64,000 nucleotides of DNA, taken from Porphyridium purpureum. Its lineage: Eukaryota; Rhodophyta; Bangiophyceae; Porphyridiales; Porphyridiaceae. Made by a program: the position numbers and the translations under genes. Below are positions 9,571 to 19,500 of this stretch, piece after piece. The DNA lies in NCBI GenBank assembly GCA_008690995.1, contig VRMN01000010.1, positions 62,001-126,000 on the forward strand, written 5' to 3'. How positions within the stretch are numbered: the stretch's first letter is position 1; every line of letters starts with the position of its first letter. The notes under the pieces are model-generated. The model had not been told where the DNA came from, made no database searches, and saw nothing but the letters and a program-made list of their open reading frames with translations.

Positions 9571-9778
9571 AGCTCGATTGCCAGCTCGATTGCCAGCTCG
9601 GACCGCCAGCTCGATTGCCAGCTCGGACCGCCAGCTCGACCGCCAGCTCGACCGCCAGCTCGGACCGCCAGCTCGACCGCCAGCTCGACCGCCAGCTCGC
9701 CAGCTCGATTGCCAGCTCGATTGCCAGCTCGAGCCAGCGACCGCCAGCGCGACCGCCAGCTCGATTGCCGGTTCGACT
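9571..9778 (+). repeat. 12-bp minisatellite, CCAGCTCGAYYG unit
   Basis: About 17 imperfect copies of a 12-13 bp unit follow one another, varying between CCAGCTCGATTG, CCAGCTCGACCG and a 13-bp CCAGCTCGGACCG form. The variant forms alternate in a higher-order pattern, which suggests unequal exchange. The array is open in several frames and so produces spurious ORFs. It sits 270-470 bp upstream of the GGCT-like gene. Confidence 0.85.
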
Positions 9779-10044
9779 GTCGGTTGTCCACGCGCCATGC
9801 GCAACCTCCTGCGACGTGCAGGCGAGACTGGCAGACAAGGTGTACGTGTTCACTGAACAACTGCGCAGTAGACAGCCGCCGGCAGTTGCAGCAGCAGTCT
9901 GGTCGTGTTCGCGCGCGTGGCTCGCTTTCGGAGAGCCGCGGAATCACTGGACATTAGGGACCAACTGTGTCTCGCGCCTTCCTGTACCCGCGGGCAACTG
10001 CAAATGTTGCGGGTGGCACGGCGACATTTTCTGCGATACTGAAC

Positions 10045-11088
10045 ATGGAGAATGAGTGCACGGACGAGGCCATTCTGCGGCGCGCGCTTGGATATCCTTA
10101 TGCGCGGCCAGATACATCGTTTGTGTTTGCGCGCGGCCGGCCGTGGCTGCTGACGCGTGCCGCGGTGCTCGCAGCAGAAGCGCTTTTCTGTGCGCCCGAC
10201 ACTTCAGAGCACAAGGCGCCTGAGTGGAGTGACATGCGCGTGCAGCCATTGCCGTGGGAGCATAATCTGCGGGGCGAACCACAATATGCAGACCCCGTGG
10301 GTCTAGACGAGGTGCTGGGACATGGCTGGACCCAGAGCATGGCAGAAGACGACGCGCTGGCTGATCGCATTCCAGTGCTAGCAATAGGCTCGAACGCGGC
10401 GCCGGAGCAGCTCGCGCGAAAATTTTCGACGGGTAGTGAAGTGGTGGTGGTTATTCTCGTGCGCCTGTACGATTATGACATTGTCTTTGCGCCCATGGTG
10501 TCTGCATACGGCAGCGTACCGGCCACCATTAGCCGCGCGCCGGGAATGTACTGTGACATTGCCGTCACGTTGCTGTCACGCACGCAGCTTGTCCGCATGC
10601 ATGCGACGGAACACGCGTACACCTTTGTTCGGCTGAACGAACCACGGGCGGACGTTTTGCACAGCAAGATGCAGGCCGCGTACAGCGTATCGCGGCCACT
10701 TTATGTTTATGTCCAGTCGGACGGCGCACTGGCCGTCCTTCCGACATTGACCAGGTCGGACAGCGACGTGGGCAGAAACAATTCGCCCATTGGACTTGCC
10801 GAGATCTGTGCATCAGGCTCGAGCCCCGCACCTTTTCCGCGCGCGACGCAGGAGGAAATCCAGGCCGCGCTGCACGCCTTGCTCTATCCGGATGAAGCTG
10901 GAACACCGTCCAAGCCGGACCGCACCCGGCTCAGTGCCAGAATTATCGAGCGCGTGAAGAGCGGGCCAGCGCACCGACAAGAAATTTGTGCGCTGCTTGC
11001 TGCACGCCACTGCGTGCCTTGGTTTCTCAGCACAAACTCTGCAACCCGAGAGTACGATATTGTATGCGTTCCTGGAGCGTCTGAATAA
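10045..11088 (+). CDS. Gamma-glutamylcyclotransferase-fold-like protein
   Basis: This 347-residue protein contains VLAIGSNAAPEQLARKF at about residues 112-128. The motif resembles the YGSN substrate loop of the GGCT/AIG2 (BtrG) superfamily and especially bacterial proteins that carry YGSNA-PEQL. A strand-rich segment follows with YGSVPATISRAPGMYCDIAV, where the bacterial relatives read YGA-PATL. Those relatives have no settled function, so I do not assign a reaction. No signal peptide is evident. The ATG at 10045 is the first in frame; the frame is open further upstream only with non-ATG codons. Two GTACAG boxes in the sense orientation lie 550-680 bp upstream. Family membership is moderately supported. 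Confidence 0.6.
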   Translation: MENECTDEAILRRALGYPYARPDTSFVFARGRPWLLTRAAVLAAEALFCAPDTSEHKAPEWSDMRVQPLPWEHNLRGEPQYADPVGLDEVLGHGWTQSMAEDDALADRIPVLAIGSNAAPEQLARKFSTGSEVVVVILVRLYDYDIVFAPMVSAYGSVPATISRAPGMYCDIAVTLLSRTQLVRMHATEHAYTFVRLNEPRADVLHSKMQAAYSVSRPLYVYVQSDGALAVLPTLTRSDSDVGRNNSPIGLAEICASGSSPAPFPRATQEEIQAALHALLYPDEAGTPSKPDRTRLSARIIERVKSGPAHRQEICALLAARHCVPWFLSTNSATREYDIVCVPGASE

Positions 11089-11379
11089 AGGGAGGTGTCA
11101 CGACACATGTCTGAGCGGTGTCATATCGCCGGCTGGCAAAGTTCCCTGGCTTGTTCGTTTACTAGATTCCTCTCTCCGACTCTGTTTTGTCCACGCGGTA
11201 TCTGTTTGTTCGAGGGGCAAGCTGGAACTCAAACACCAAAATTGTGACGCGTGGTCCACGCTTGCGTGATAATTCATGTTCCGGTCCGAATGAACCAGCG
11301 AAATCTGCGGATACGACGATGAGTGGACGTCTGTCCCGCTTTCGCGCAGACCGGGTCGGGCACGCGCACAACCCTAGAG

Positions 11380-11745
11380 CTACAGGAATGGGTCGCCGCT
11401 GGCAAACAGGATGCGCACCAGGCGAATGACATTAACGCTGAACGCGATAAGCACAGACGTGTACACGGCAATAAACCCCAACGCGAGCACTGTGCGCTGC
11501 TGCTCAGACATCCGCCCGAGCTCTTCACGCACGTCCCACTCCACCACTCGACGCAGCCAGTCCGGCTCGGAGCCGCCGTCGCCACCGTCGCCACCGTTCT
11601 TCTTCCCACACACAACCGCCACGCGCGCACGACGCGCGCCCGCCCCGCTTCCGCGCCGCACCCCAGTCCACGAGCTCGAACAGCCGCTTCCCGCCTCCAG
11701 CCGACGCCCCATAGGGCAAGCCAACAGGCCCACAAAGCCTATCAT
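11380..11745 (-). CDS. Candidate small single-pass membrane protein
   Basis: A minus-strand frame of 121 residues ends in one clear hydrophobic helix, VLALGFIAVYTSVLIAFSVNVIRLVRILF. It is preceded by a charged amphipathic stretch, WLRRVVEWDVREELGRMSE. The N-terminal 60 residues are Ser/Arg/Gly rich with little acid, compatible with an organellar targeting peptide. Two features support a real gene: a sense-strand GA tract lies 20-40 bp upstream of the ATG (11761-11786), and sense GTACAG boxes lie about 85-100 bp upstream. I do not recognise the family. The frame stays open upstream to 11868, but the GA tract would then be translated, so 11745 is preferred. Confidence 0.5.
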   Translation of the reverse strand: MIGFVGLLACPMGRRLEAGSGCSSSWTGVRRGSGAGARRARVAVVCGKKNGGDGGDGGSEPDWLRRVVEWDVREELGRMSEQQRTVLALGFIAVYTSVLIAFSVNVIRLVRILFASGDPFL

Positions 11746-11760
11746 CCCATGGACTTGCCC

Positions 11761-11855
11761 TTCTCTCTCTCTCTCTCTCTCTCTCGCGCTCAACCTCCGC
11801 GCCACTGCGCTCGTCTCAAACGCACGACAGTGTACCGCAGCACTGTACCGCACCC
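11761..11855 (-). promoter_or_regulatory. GA tract and GTACAG boxes upstream of small membrane protein
   Basis: On the minus strand a (GA)n tract of about 24 nt lies just 5' of the ATG at 11745. GTACAG-like boxes sit about 60-85 bp further upstream. The same two-element arrangement occurs upstream of the FPPS, clathrin light chain and pirin genes. Confidence 0.4.
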
Positions 11856-12112
11856 CGAAATAATGCATTTTTACTTCGATAATTCATGTTCGGCGGCCGA
11901 TTGCGCGTCATTATTTGGGGCCGTTCTAGTAGATCTTTAATAATTTAATCTGTTTTTTAATGTGCCTGCGTTTTGGCGTTGCGCGCAGCCGGTGCGAGCG
12001 TGCTGCTGCCTGGCAAAGGCGGTCGGCAGCGCGTGGCGGCGGGTCTAGTAAAAGGGGTGTGTTTTAGTAGACGATTGGTTTGTGGGTTGGGGCGGGAAGG
12101 GCGATAGACGCG

Positions 12113-12140
12113 GAGGGGGGAGAGGGAGAGAGCGAGGAGG
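12113..12140 (+). promoter_or_regulatory. Sense-strand GA tract in SPP leader
   Basis: A purine run of G and A lies 110-135 bp upstream of the SPP ATG, on the sense strand. It is one of at least seven such tracts in the window. Confidence 0.35.
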
Positions 12141-12248
12141 TCGGAGTGGAGTTTGGGTGCAAGGAGTGCATTGGGTTGCGGCGCGGGAACGGCGCTGCGG
12201 TGTGAGGCAGCAGCAGCAGGACGGCAGCACGCACGCACGCACGCCGGA

Positions 12249-15200
12249 ATGGAGTGCGCGCCGCGCTCGCGGGAGCGGGGGCACGTTGACGCGGCGCCGC
12301 GCCGCGCCGCGGCGTTTGTGGGCGCGCCCGTGTCTGCGCAGCATGTGCACGCGCGCCGTGCTGGCGTGAGTGGAGCTGGGAATGGGAATGGAAATGCGCT
12401 GGGATTGCGGCGGAACGCGGATCATGCACTGCGGCGTGGCGCGCAGCGGCGCGCGGCGTCTAGGTCGCATTGCACCGGCACGTCCGCGCTCATTCAGCGG
12501 CTATGGGAGTCTGTCGCGGGCGGGCCCGGCGAGCGCGACGCGGCCGCGGCCAAGGCGGGCGCGCCTGTGTCTCCCGCGCCAGAGATTCAGATCTGTACGA
12601 CGCCGCTGCCGGAGCAGATACCGGACGACGACGACCACGCGGCGTCCGTGCCGCTGCCCTCGTACCCTGGCCTGATGTCCGGACAGCTGCCAAACGGGCT
12701 CAGCTATGTCATTTTGCGCAATAACTCGCCCTCGCGGCGCGTCGAAGCGCATCTCGAAGTGTTCTCGGGCTCGGCAGACGAGCTGGAGCACGAACAGGGC
12801 CTTGCGCACGTCGTGGAGCACGTGTCATACATGGGCAACTCGGCGCGTGAGCGACTGTTGTCCGAATGTGCCGCGCAAACCAACGCGTACACAGACTTTC
12901 ACCACACTGTCTTTTACGCAGCCATGGACACGGAGCCAGGTCACCGCTCACTCAAGCTCGCGCTGTTTGCGCTCAAAGAGGTGCTAGAGGCGCGGGTGGG
13001 TGCTGCTCGGCTGGACAAGGAGCGAGCCGCCGTCTTGTCCGAAATGGGCATGGTCAACACGATCGAGTACCGCACCGAGTGCGCGCTGCTCGCTGCGCTG
13101 CACGAAGAGAATCGGCTGTCCGTGCGCTTCCCGATCGGCCTCGAGCAGTGCATCCGCCAGTGGGACGTTAAGGATGTGACCGCGTACCACTCGCGGCACT
13201 ACTGCCCGTCCAACGCCTTCTTGTATATCGTGGGCGATCTCGATGAGGCCGCCGCACAAACGCTGGTCAACCAGATCATGGGCGGCGTGCAGCGCAAGCG
13301 CACACCAGAGTCTGCGCCAGAGCGCTCAGAGTACGACGCGATTGTAAAAGGTACGCTCAAGCAAACGCAGTCGCGCGCGTTTCCGCCCGTCATCCACAGT
13401 TTTGTCGGCACGGAAGAGCAGCAGCATGAGCCTCGACTGCGCGTGTTTAGGCACGCCTTGCTGCACGGGTTTTCGCTCCATGTGTTTGCCAAGAGCCCCA
13501 TCATTCCCACGCGCTCGCTGGCGGACGTGCGGCGCGCGCTTGTGCGGCGTATTGTTTCCGCTGCGCTACAAATTCGCTTTAATGTTATTTCGCGCGGTGT
13601 CATGACGGACAGTTCAGACTCGGATGAAGAATCTTCCAACGGCTGCGCATTCAACTTTGTGGAATTCGTGCAAATGGACTCGGGGCGCGAGGCGTGCAGT
13701 GTGTGCAGTCTAGACATGATTTCGGCGCGCAACATGTGGAAGGAAGCCGTGTTCTTGGGAATCACAGAGATGCGCAGGCTAGGCATGTTCGGCATCTCGG
13801 AGTCTGAGCTCGAGCGGTACAAGCAAGCCGTGTTCCAGGATATTTACCAACTTGCCGCGCAGGCTGACCGTATTTCAAATGCCGAGCATGTGCAAGGGCT
13901 CATGGACGCGGTTGCGCTGCAGTCGACGTATCTTCATCCAGCGCACTTGCTCCATGCCACTGAGCTCGCCCTCACGTCGCTCACGCTGGATGAAGTGAAC
14001 ACGGCGGCCACGGAAATGTGTCGCCATGTCATGACTCCGGAGGATCTGGAGCTTGTGATGCACTCAGGCAGCGAATCTAGTTCTGAACCTTCCATCAACT
14101 CTGACCCAGAGCTTGAACTTCAGCGCTCCAGAACCGAGGCAATACGGGAAGAACAGTTGACATATATGCCGATTGTCGCGGCGTGCGTTCCCTTGACTCC
14201 AGAATCGGGTGGCAATGGCGCAAATTCTGGCGCGAATTTTGACATCACGGAGGAGCAGTTGATGGCCGAGTTTCGGCGCGCACAGCAAGAGCCGTTGGCG
14301 AGCGGTGGTGACGTCGTTGTGCCCGACGCACTTTTGGATGCCGAGGGCAAAGCGGCTCTTCTCGAAAACGCACGTCGAATGGAGCTTGAGCTGCGCGCGC
14401 TTCTGGTCACCGCAATTGGCCGGCGCACCGACGAAAATGGCGTGCCAGTACCAGAGCCGACGGGCGTGGACAGTGCGCCGTTCGTCCACCAATTTGCATT
14501 GGCGAACGGGCTGCGCCTGAACGTGCTTCCGGCGGTGGGCCAGCCGGGCCGCGCTCATGTGCGCCTGGCAGTGCCCGGTGGGCGGATGGTCGAACAGACG
14601 CAACACAATGGCGCGCAAGTTGGCGTGGTCGCCGTAGGTGCGCGCACACTGCAAGAAGGCGGCGCTTTTGCACCATGGAGCCGACAGCAAGTGGAGTTGT
14701 TCTGCGTTGATAATCTCATTCAGGTCGAGATCTCGGCGTCGCTCGAATTCTTTTTTGTAGACATCGGGTTTCCTTCGGACATGCTGGCGGCGGCGCTGGT
14801 GCTGCTGAACCGGATTTTGGAACGACGCGTCGTGCTGGAAAGCGATGCACTTGCGCGTGCAAAGCAGGCATTTGAGCAGGCTGCAGGTGAGGTGGCCCGA
14901 TCGCTCGAAGATTCGGCAGTGGAGCAGCTACTATCCCAGCTGTGTGGGGCAGATCCCCGCCTGCTGTCTATCCGACCGCCGGCGCTCAGCAAGCTTTCGC
15001 GACATGCTGTTGAAGCTGCTGTGCACGGTCATCTGCGGACGCACGCCAGCGAGATCAGCCTTGCCGGTGATTTTGCCAGCGTGGACGCGATTCTGCCAGA
15101 CATCCGGCTGTATCTGGGCTCAATCGCGGCGTCCGCGGCGCCACCAAGCTTTGCAGAGCACGCCCGCGCCATCGTTCCGATTCCATGCGCAGAGCGCGCC

Positions 15201-16013
15201 ACGAGTAAGGCGCAGCCGCTTCACTTTCAGGAGCTGCGGTTTGGCGACACAGACGAACGTGCCGCGGCGTTCATTGCCGGTGAGTGCTTTTCGTGGTGGG
15301 GTTCGCTGCGTGACGGATCATCAGTGATGTACACCAAAGAGCGCGACGCAGAAACTTGCTCAGACGTGGAGACGCGTGCGCGCCGGTCGCACCCACTGTT
15401 TGCGAACGCCGCATCAGCCATTCTGCAGGAGGTGCTGAACCGACGACTGTTTTCGGCGCTGCGGGAAACGGAGCAGCTCACGTATGACGCCAAGTTTAAC
15501 ATCTTGGGCTCAGATCGGCTGCTGGGCGCGTACTACTTGGCCGAAGTGACTGCGTCACCCGAAAAGGTCTCGCGTGCGCTGCAAGTCATGATGCAGACTC
15601 TCCGTGATGTGCAGCAGGGCCGCCGCAAGATGCTGGCTGACAATGTAAGCTCGGCGCGGCGCACGGTGCTGGCTAGGCACTCGGCGGAGCTCGATAAGAA
15701 CGCGTACTTGTGCGAAATATGCATGGGCATGCTGTTGGACTGCATCCCCAACAAGGATGCTTCATACTTTGCCGAGCTTGTTTCTGTTGCGAACGAGATC
15801 ACGCCAGACGACTTGCTGTTCCTGCTGCAGTTTGTGCCGCTGCCGAGCGAGACCAGCCAGCAGTCCAAGGGGACAAAGTCTGGCGGGGACCAGGATCTCC
15901 GCACTGTTAGCTGTCTCGCCGTGACCACGAGTGACGCTCCATCGGCCGCACCGGGCGTAGTCCTGGACATCGTGACTCCCATGCGAAAAGGCACCACCGC
16001 ACTTGGACACTAG
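12249..16013 (+). CDS. SPP: Stromal processing peptidase-like M16 metalloprotease
   Basis: This 1254-residue M16 (pitrilysin/insulinase) protease matches the plastid stromal processing peptidase, which removes transit peptides after import. The inverted zinc motif is HVVEH at residues 187-191, with the third ligand likely Glu265 in ERAAVLSEM. The sequence around the site, GLAHVVEHVSYMG and then NAYTDFHHTVF, is nearly the plant SPP sequence. An inactive M16-like C-terminal half starts around residue 730 (VHQFALANGLRLNVLP), as in other M16A enzymes. The first 100 residues are Ala/Arg rich, consistent with a transit peptide. The ATG at 12249 is the first in frame; the frame is open upstream to 12153 only by TTG. 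Ser-rich acidic inserts (about 455 and 615) are local additions. Confidence 0.9.
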   Translation: MECAPRSRERGHVDAAPRRAAAFVGAPVSAQHVHARRAGVSGAGNGNGNALGLRRNADHALRRGAQRRAASRSHCTGTSALIQRLWESVAGGPGERDAAAAKAGAPVSPAPEIQICTTPLPEQIPDDDDHAASVPLPSYPGLMSGQLPNGLSYVILRNNSPSRRVEAHLEVFSGSADELEHEQGLAHVVEHVSYMGNSARERLLSECAAQTNAYTDFHHTVFYAAMDTEPGHRSLKLALFALKEVLEARVGAARLDKERAAVLSEMGMVNTIEYRTECALLAALHEENRLSVRFPIGLEQCIRQWDVKDVTAYHSRHYCPSNAFLYIVGDLDEAAAQTLVNQIMGGVQRKRTPESAPERSEYDAIVKGTLKQTQSRAFPPVIHSFVGTEEQQHEPRLRVFRHALLHGFSLHVFAKSPIIPTRSLADVRRALVRRIVSAALQIRFNVISRGVMTDSSDSDEESSNGCAFNFVEFVQMDSGREACSVCSLDMISARNMWKEAVFLGITEMRRLGMFGISESELERYKQAVFQDIYQLAAQADRISNAEHVQGLMDAVALQSTYLHPAHLLHATELALTSLTLDEVNTAATEMCRHVMTPEDLELVMHSGSESSSEPSINSDPELELQRSRTEAIREEQLTYMPIVAACVPLTPESGGNGANSGANFDITEEQLMAEFRRAQQEPLASGGDVVVPDALLDAEGKAALLENARRMELELRALLVTAIGRRTDENGVPVPEPTGVDSAPFVHQFALANGLRLNVLPAVGQPGRAHVRLAVPGGRMVEQTQHNGAQVGVVAVGARTLQEGGAFAPWSRQQVELFCVDNLIQVEISASLEFFFVDIGFPSDMLAAALVLLNRILERRVVLESDALARAKQAFEQAAGEVARSLEDSAVEQLLSQLCGADPRLLSIRPPALSKLSRHAVEAAVHGHLRTHASEISLAGDFASVDAILPDIRLYLGSIAASAAPPSFAEHARAIVPIPCAERATSKAQPLHFQELRFGDTDERAAAFIAGECFSWWGSLRDGSSVMYTKERDAETCSDVETRARRSHPLFANAASAILQEVLNRRLFSALRETEQLTYDAKFNILGSDRLLGAYYLAEVTASPEKVSRALQVMMQTLRDVQQGRRKMLADNVSSARRTVLARHSAELDKNAYLCEICMGMLLDCIPNKDASYFAELVSVANEITPDDLLFLLQFVPLPSETSQQSKGTKSGGDQDLRTVSCLAVTTSDAPSAAPGVVLDIVTPMRKGTTALGH

Positions 16014-16568
16014 GCGCAAGGTCACAAGATGTATTCGTAGGGTCCTGTTTCCCGCTTTCTCTCGTGCGCAAGGCAGCGACACAGGGGACAGTGCACGAGT
16101 CGTGATAAAATGTCGATACGTGTTTTGTTTTTGTACGTGTCTTTCTGTGTGCTCCCCCGCTCTACTTTTACTCGCATCCGTGCGGCGCTTTGCAATGTTG
16201 ATTTCGAAAGCCGGTCTCGCCACAACGTCAAGAACCAGCATGCGTTTTGGCCGTGCGACGGCAGACCCTTGCACACCAATCGATAGACCTCGAGGCAAAG
16301 CGCAAAAAAAATATCACTATACCGACGCACGAGTAGACGCGTACACAAGATGTCTAGCACAACCTCGAGACACGCCAGAATGGACTGATGTCCCGGCCGG
16401 CGAGTCCCTTTTCGAGCAGACACCGCCTGCCGCGCGTGCTCTGCTTGTGCCGCCAGCCGCGCCAGCCGCGCCAAAAACCAGAGAAACCGATAAACCGTTA
16501 AGGGGGAGGAGCGTTGCAGGCGCCGGCGGCGACCGACACGGCACGTACACGCGCGCTTGGGACGCGGA
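16014..16568. other. Intergenic leader of ELP2
   Basis: This is a tandem intergenic region with no gene. It carries an AAACCGATAAAC motif at 16483-16500, about 70-85 bp upstream of the ELP2 start. Confidence 0.55.
16483..16500 (+). promoter_or_regulatory. AAACCGATAAAC motif upstream of ELP2
   Basis: The sequence GAAACCGATAAACCGTTA is shared, in part, with sites near 8946 and 9291. It contains MYB-like AACCG half-sites. The function is inferred only from its recurrence. Confidence 0.3.
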
Positions 16569-19500
16569 ATGGCGCGACGCATGTTGCAGCGGCATGACGG
16601 CGAGCTGAGCGGCGCGGGCAGCTCCGCGGTAGCGACTGTCACGTGTGAGCTGACATTTGCATCGGGCGGGTGCAATCGTGTGAGCGGGTGCCTTGCATAC
16701 AGCGAGGACGGCGAGCTGCTGTATGGCGCCGGCGCGCACGTGCTGGCCATCCGCGAGCGTGATGAGCTGCATGGTCCGGACTGGGTCCAAGTTCTCGCTT
16801 CTGCAGATGGATCTTCTGCGCACGTAACAAACGTGCATGTTGTTCAACTCGAGCGCGCAAACGTTGTGCTCTGTGTGTCGGCAAAGGCAGACAGAAGTGT
16901 CTTTGTGTCGCAGCGCAGGCGGATTGAGCATGCGAATCATGCGAGGGAGCAGCCTGATGGCAAGCTGGAAGGATATCTTTGGGCGCCATGTCTTTCGTAT
17001 TCGTTTTGTCAGGATGATGGCATCGACTCGATCAAGAATCAGGCCGCCGGCACGCGCGAGGCGATGATGTGTATTGCAACTGTCTGCGCCGAAGAGGTTG
17101 CGAGAACAGAGGGCCAAACGCGATACATAGTGCTGGTACTTGCGGCATTCGGTGATGGAAAGTTCCGTCTATTGGCACTCGATATGGAAAGTGATGAGCA
17201 ATCGGGTCTGTGCAGCAGTACTGTGACAGACTATCGCGTCCACATCGAAGAGATGGATCGGGCATGGCTTCCAGAAAGCGTCGCCATGGCGCAATTGCCT
17301 GGTCACGAGCTAAATGATGAAAGCTCGCTGGTGGTCGCGCTGGGCGGTTCTGATAAGAACGTTTATGTGGCGTTGCTGGCTTGGCCCCGTGCCGGTAACG
17401 CTGAAGCTTCAGCACCGCACCTCGTTATGCACGGCCATGTTGTGGCGTCGCTCTCTGGGCATAGCGACTGGATTCGATCAGTTGCATTTGATGAAAATCT
17501 CTTCGTCAAGCGATCCGCTCGCTCGGAATCAACTGAATCTGCACTTCTTCTGGCGTCCGGTTCGAATGACGGTTCCATTCGCATCTGGAGCATCGCAGAG
17601 ACAAAAGAACGAAATCCGCGAGCACAAAGTGACGCAGAAGATGCAGAGGATGAAGAAGACTCATACTTATCGACGCTCCTGGGCACAGCGAAATCGCGAT
17701 TTCGGTGCTTGAGTCATAGCCGAAGGTTATACGAGGTGGCGTGTCTCAAAAGACTGGGCGAGCATTCGGACAAAGTAACATGCGTAAAATGGAGCTCCTC
17801 AAGATCTCGCGACTGCGTTGTCGAAAGGATGCCGCAGCGGCACTTGCTTGCATCCTGCTCGATCGATTCGTCCGTCGCGGTATGGTGCGCAACAACGCAT
17901 GCTTCTGTTTTTGCAGGAGAGAGCCCGGCGTCAGACGAGCAAATAGACGCGTTGGACTGGGAGCTGGCTGCGCGATTCGGCTTGCTCGGTGGTATTGGAA
18001 CGTATGCGCTTGGATTCTATGGCTGCGAATTTGCAGCTGTGCAGCGCAGTGACACATTGGTGCTCGAAGTGATCGCACATTCGTTCACAGGGTCAGTACA
18101 CACATGGGAAATCGTGCAAGACCACGACAGAACGAGCTTGAGCGCTAATGCGCGCGCCGCGCTCCCTCCTTGTGCAGCCGGTGGCCACTTGGGAGCCGTG
18201 AATGACTTGATATGGGACCCGCTTGGGCGAGACTTTTTCGTCAGCGTTGGAGAAGACAAGACCTCGCGGATGTATGGAATGAACAGAAGCCAGTTCGCAG
18301 AGATGTTTCGTCCTCAGGTGCACGGGCACCCAGTGTATGCTGGCGCACTTGTACCTTGCAATGACGGACTTGTCGCCCCCGGAAATGTGGTGCTCGTTAC
18401 CGGTGCCGAGGAAAAGATCCTTCGCGCGTTTTGCGCGCCAAGCTCATTTGCTGCATTCGCGGAAGGCAACGAGCCGCCGGTCAACATGGCTGAGCTTTCT
18501 GTAGCGACGCTTCCTGAACTCGGCTTGTCGAACAAGGCTAACACTATTGTGAGTGGCAAGGCGTCAGCGACTGCCGCGCAGGCTGTTGCTGCAGCAGCAG
18601 CTGCTGCAGCAACAACAACAGGAATTTCAAAATTAGAGCCTGGGATCATGCCCGAAGAAGAGCACGATGATGTTGCTGGCTTGGACGGAGCACATGAGGA
18701 TGTCGCGATCATGGCGACCGGTGCAACTGAGCATCACACCCAGACTCTTGCAGGTCATCACGGATGGCGGCCGCTTCCGGAAGACCTGCTGCAGAACCGG
18801 CTTTGGGCTGAAATTACCAAGATGTATGGACACGGAAATGAGCTCGCTGCCATCACCAGCTCTCAAAGCGGTTCAGTTGTCGCGTCATCTTGCAAGTCGA
18901 CCGACGCCAAACAGGCCAGCATTATTCTGTGGACACCCTCGCCACTTTCATCGCAAGTCCAGGCGCAGCAGTGGGTCGACGCGCAGCGGCTGGCTGGTCA
19001 TGCTTCGACAATCAACCAGCTGACGTTCAGCCCCAGTCCCGCGGACCAGTACCTGCTCTCAGTGGGCCGTGATCGCACACTGTGTGTTTTTCGACGAGAT
19101 CGCGGCCCGCTGCTCTACACGCTGGCGTGCCAGGTGAAAGAGGCGCATCGACGCTCCATCGAGTGCGCGGCATGGCTTTCGACTGACAGTCCAAGCGACG
19201 CACAAGTCATGTATTTTGTGACTGGCTCGCGCGACAAAAAGCTCAAGCTGTGGCGCCTTTGGTGTCCCAACCATGCGAACTGCGATGAAAAGCTCGAGCA
19301 ACTGCACGAGCTCGGCTTTGCGTCGGGCGTGTCGTCGGTGTCTGCTGCGCTTGTGCATAAAAGTGGGCAGGGCCATCTCGTAGCTGTAGGTACTGAGGAA
19401 GGCGGCCTTGCTTTAGTCTACGTGAGCTTGGGCGGAAGCCTTGACGGACCCGTGCAAGTGCACGATCCGCTGCACCTTCCATCGCCATTCTCGTCGTGCA

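Larger units (their letters stand above)
8659..10044. other. 1.4-kb intergenic region rich in simple and tandem repeats
   Basis: This divergent region separates two genes. It contains paired GTACAG boxes (8907-8921), AAACCGATAAAC-type motifs near 8946 and 9291, a short AAACCGCC tandem repeat (9008-9044), GTACAG at about 9368 and 9496, and the 12-bp minisatellite at 9571-9778. The long open frames here are products of the repeats and are not genes. Confidence 0.7.
11746..12248. other. Divergent intergenic region between small membrane protein and SPP
   Basis: The region contains CT/GA tracts for both flanking genes (11761-11786 and 12113-12140) and GTACAG boxes at 11832 and 11845. The middle part (11860-11960) is AT-richer. 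No gene is seen. Confidence 0.6.

Noticed and set aside
9290-9853. Long minus-strand frames over the minisatellite
   Set aside because: They translate the 12-bp repeat into monotonous Ala-Ile-Glu-Leu or Ser-Trp-Arg strings; no gene.
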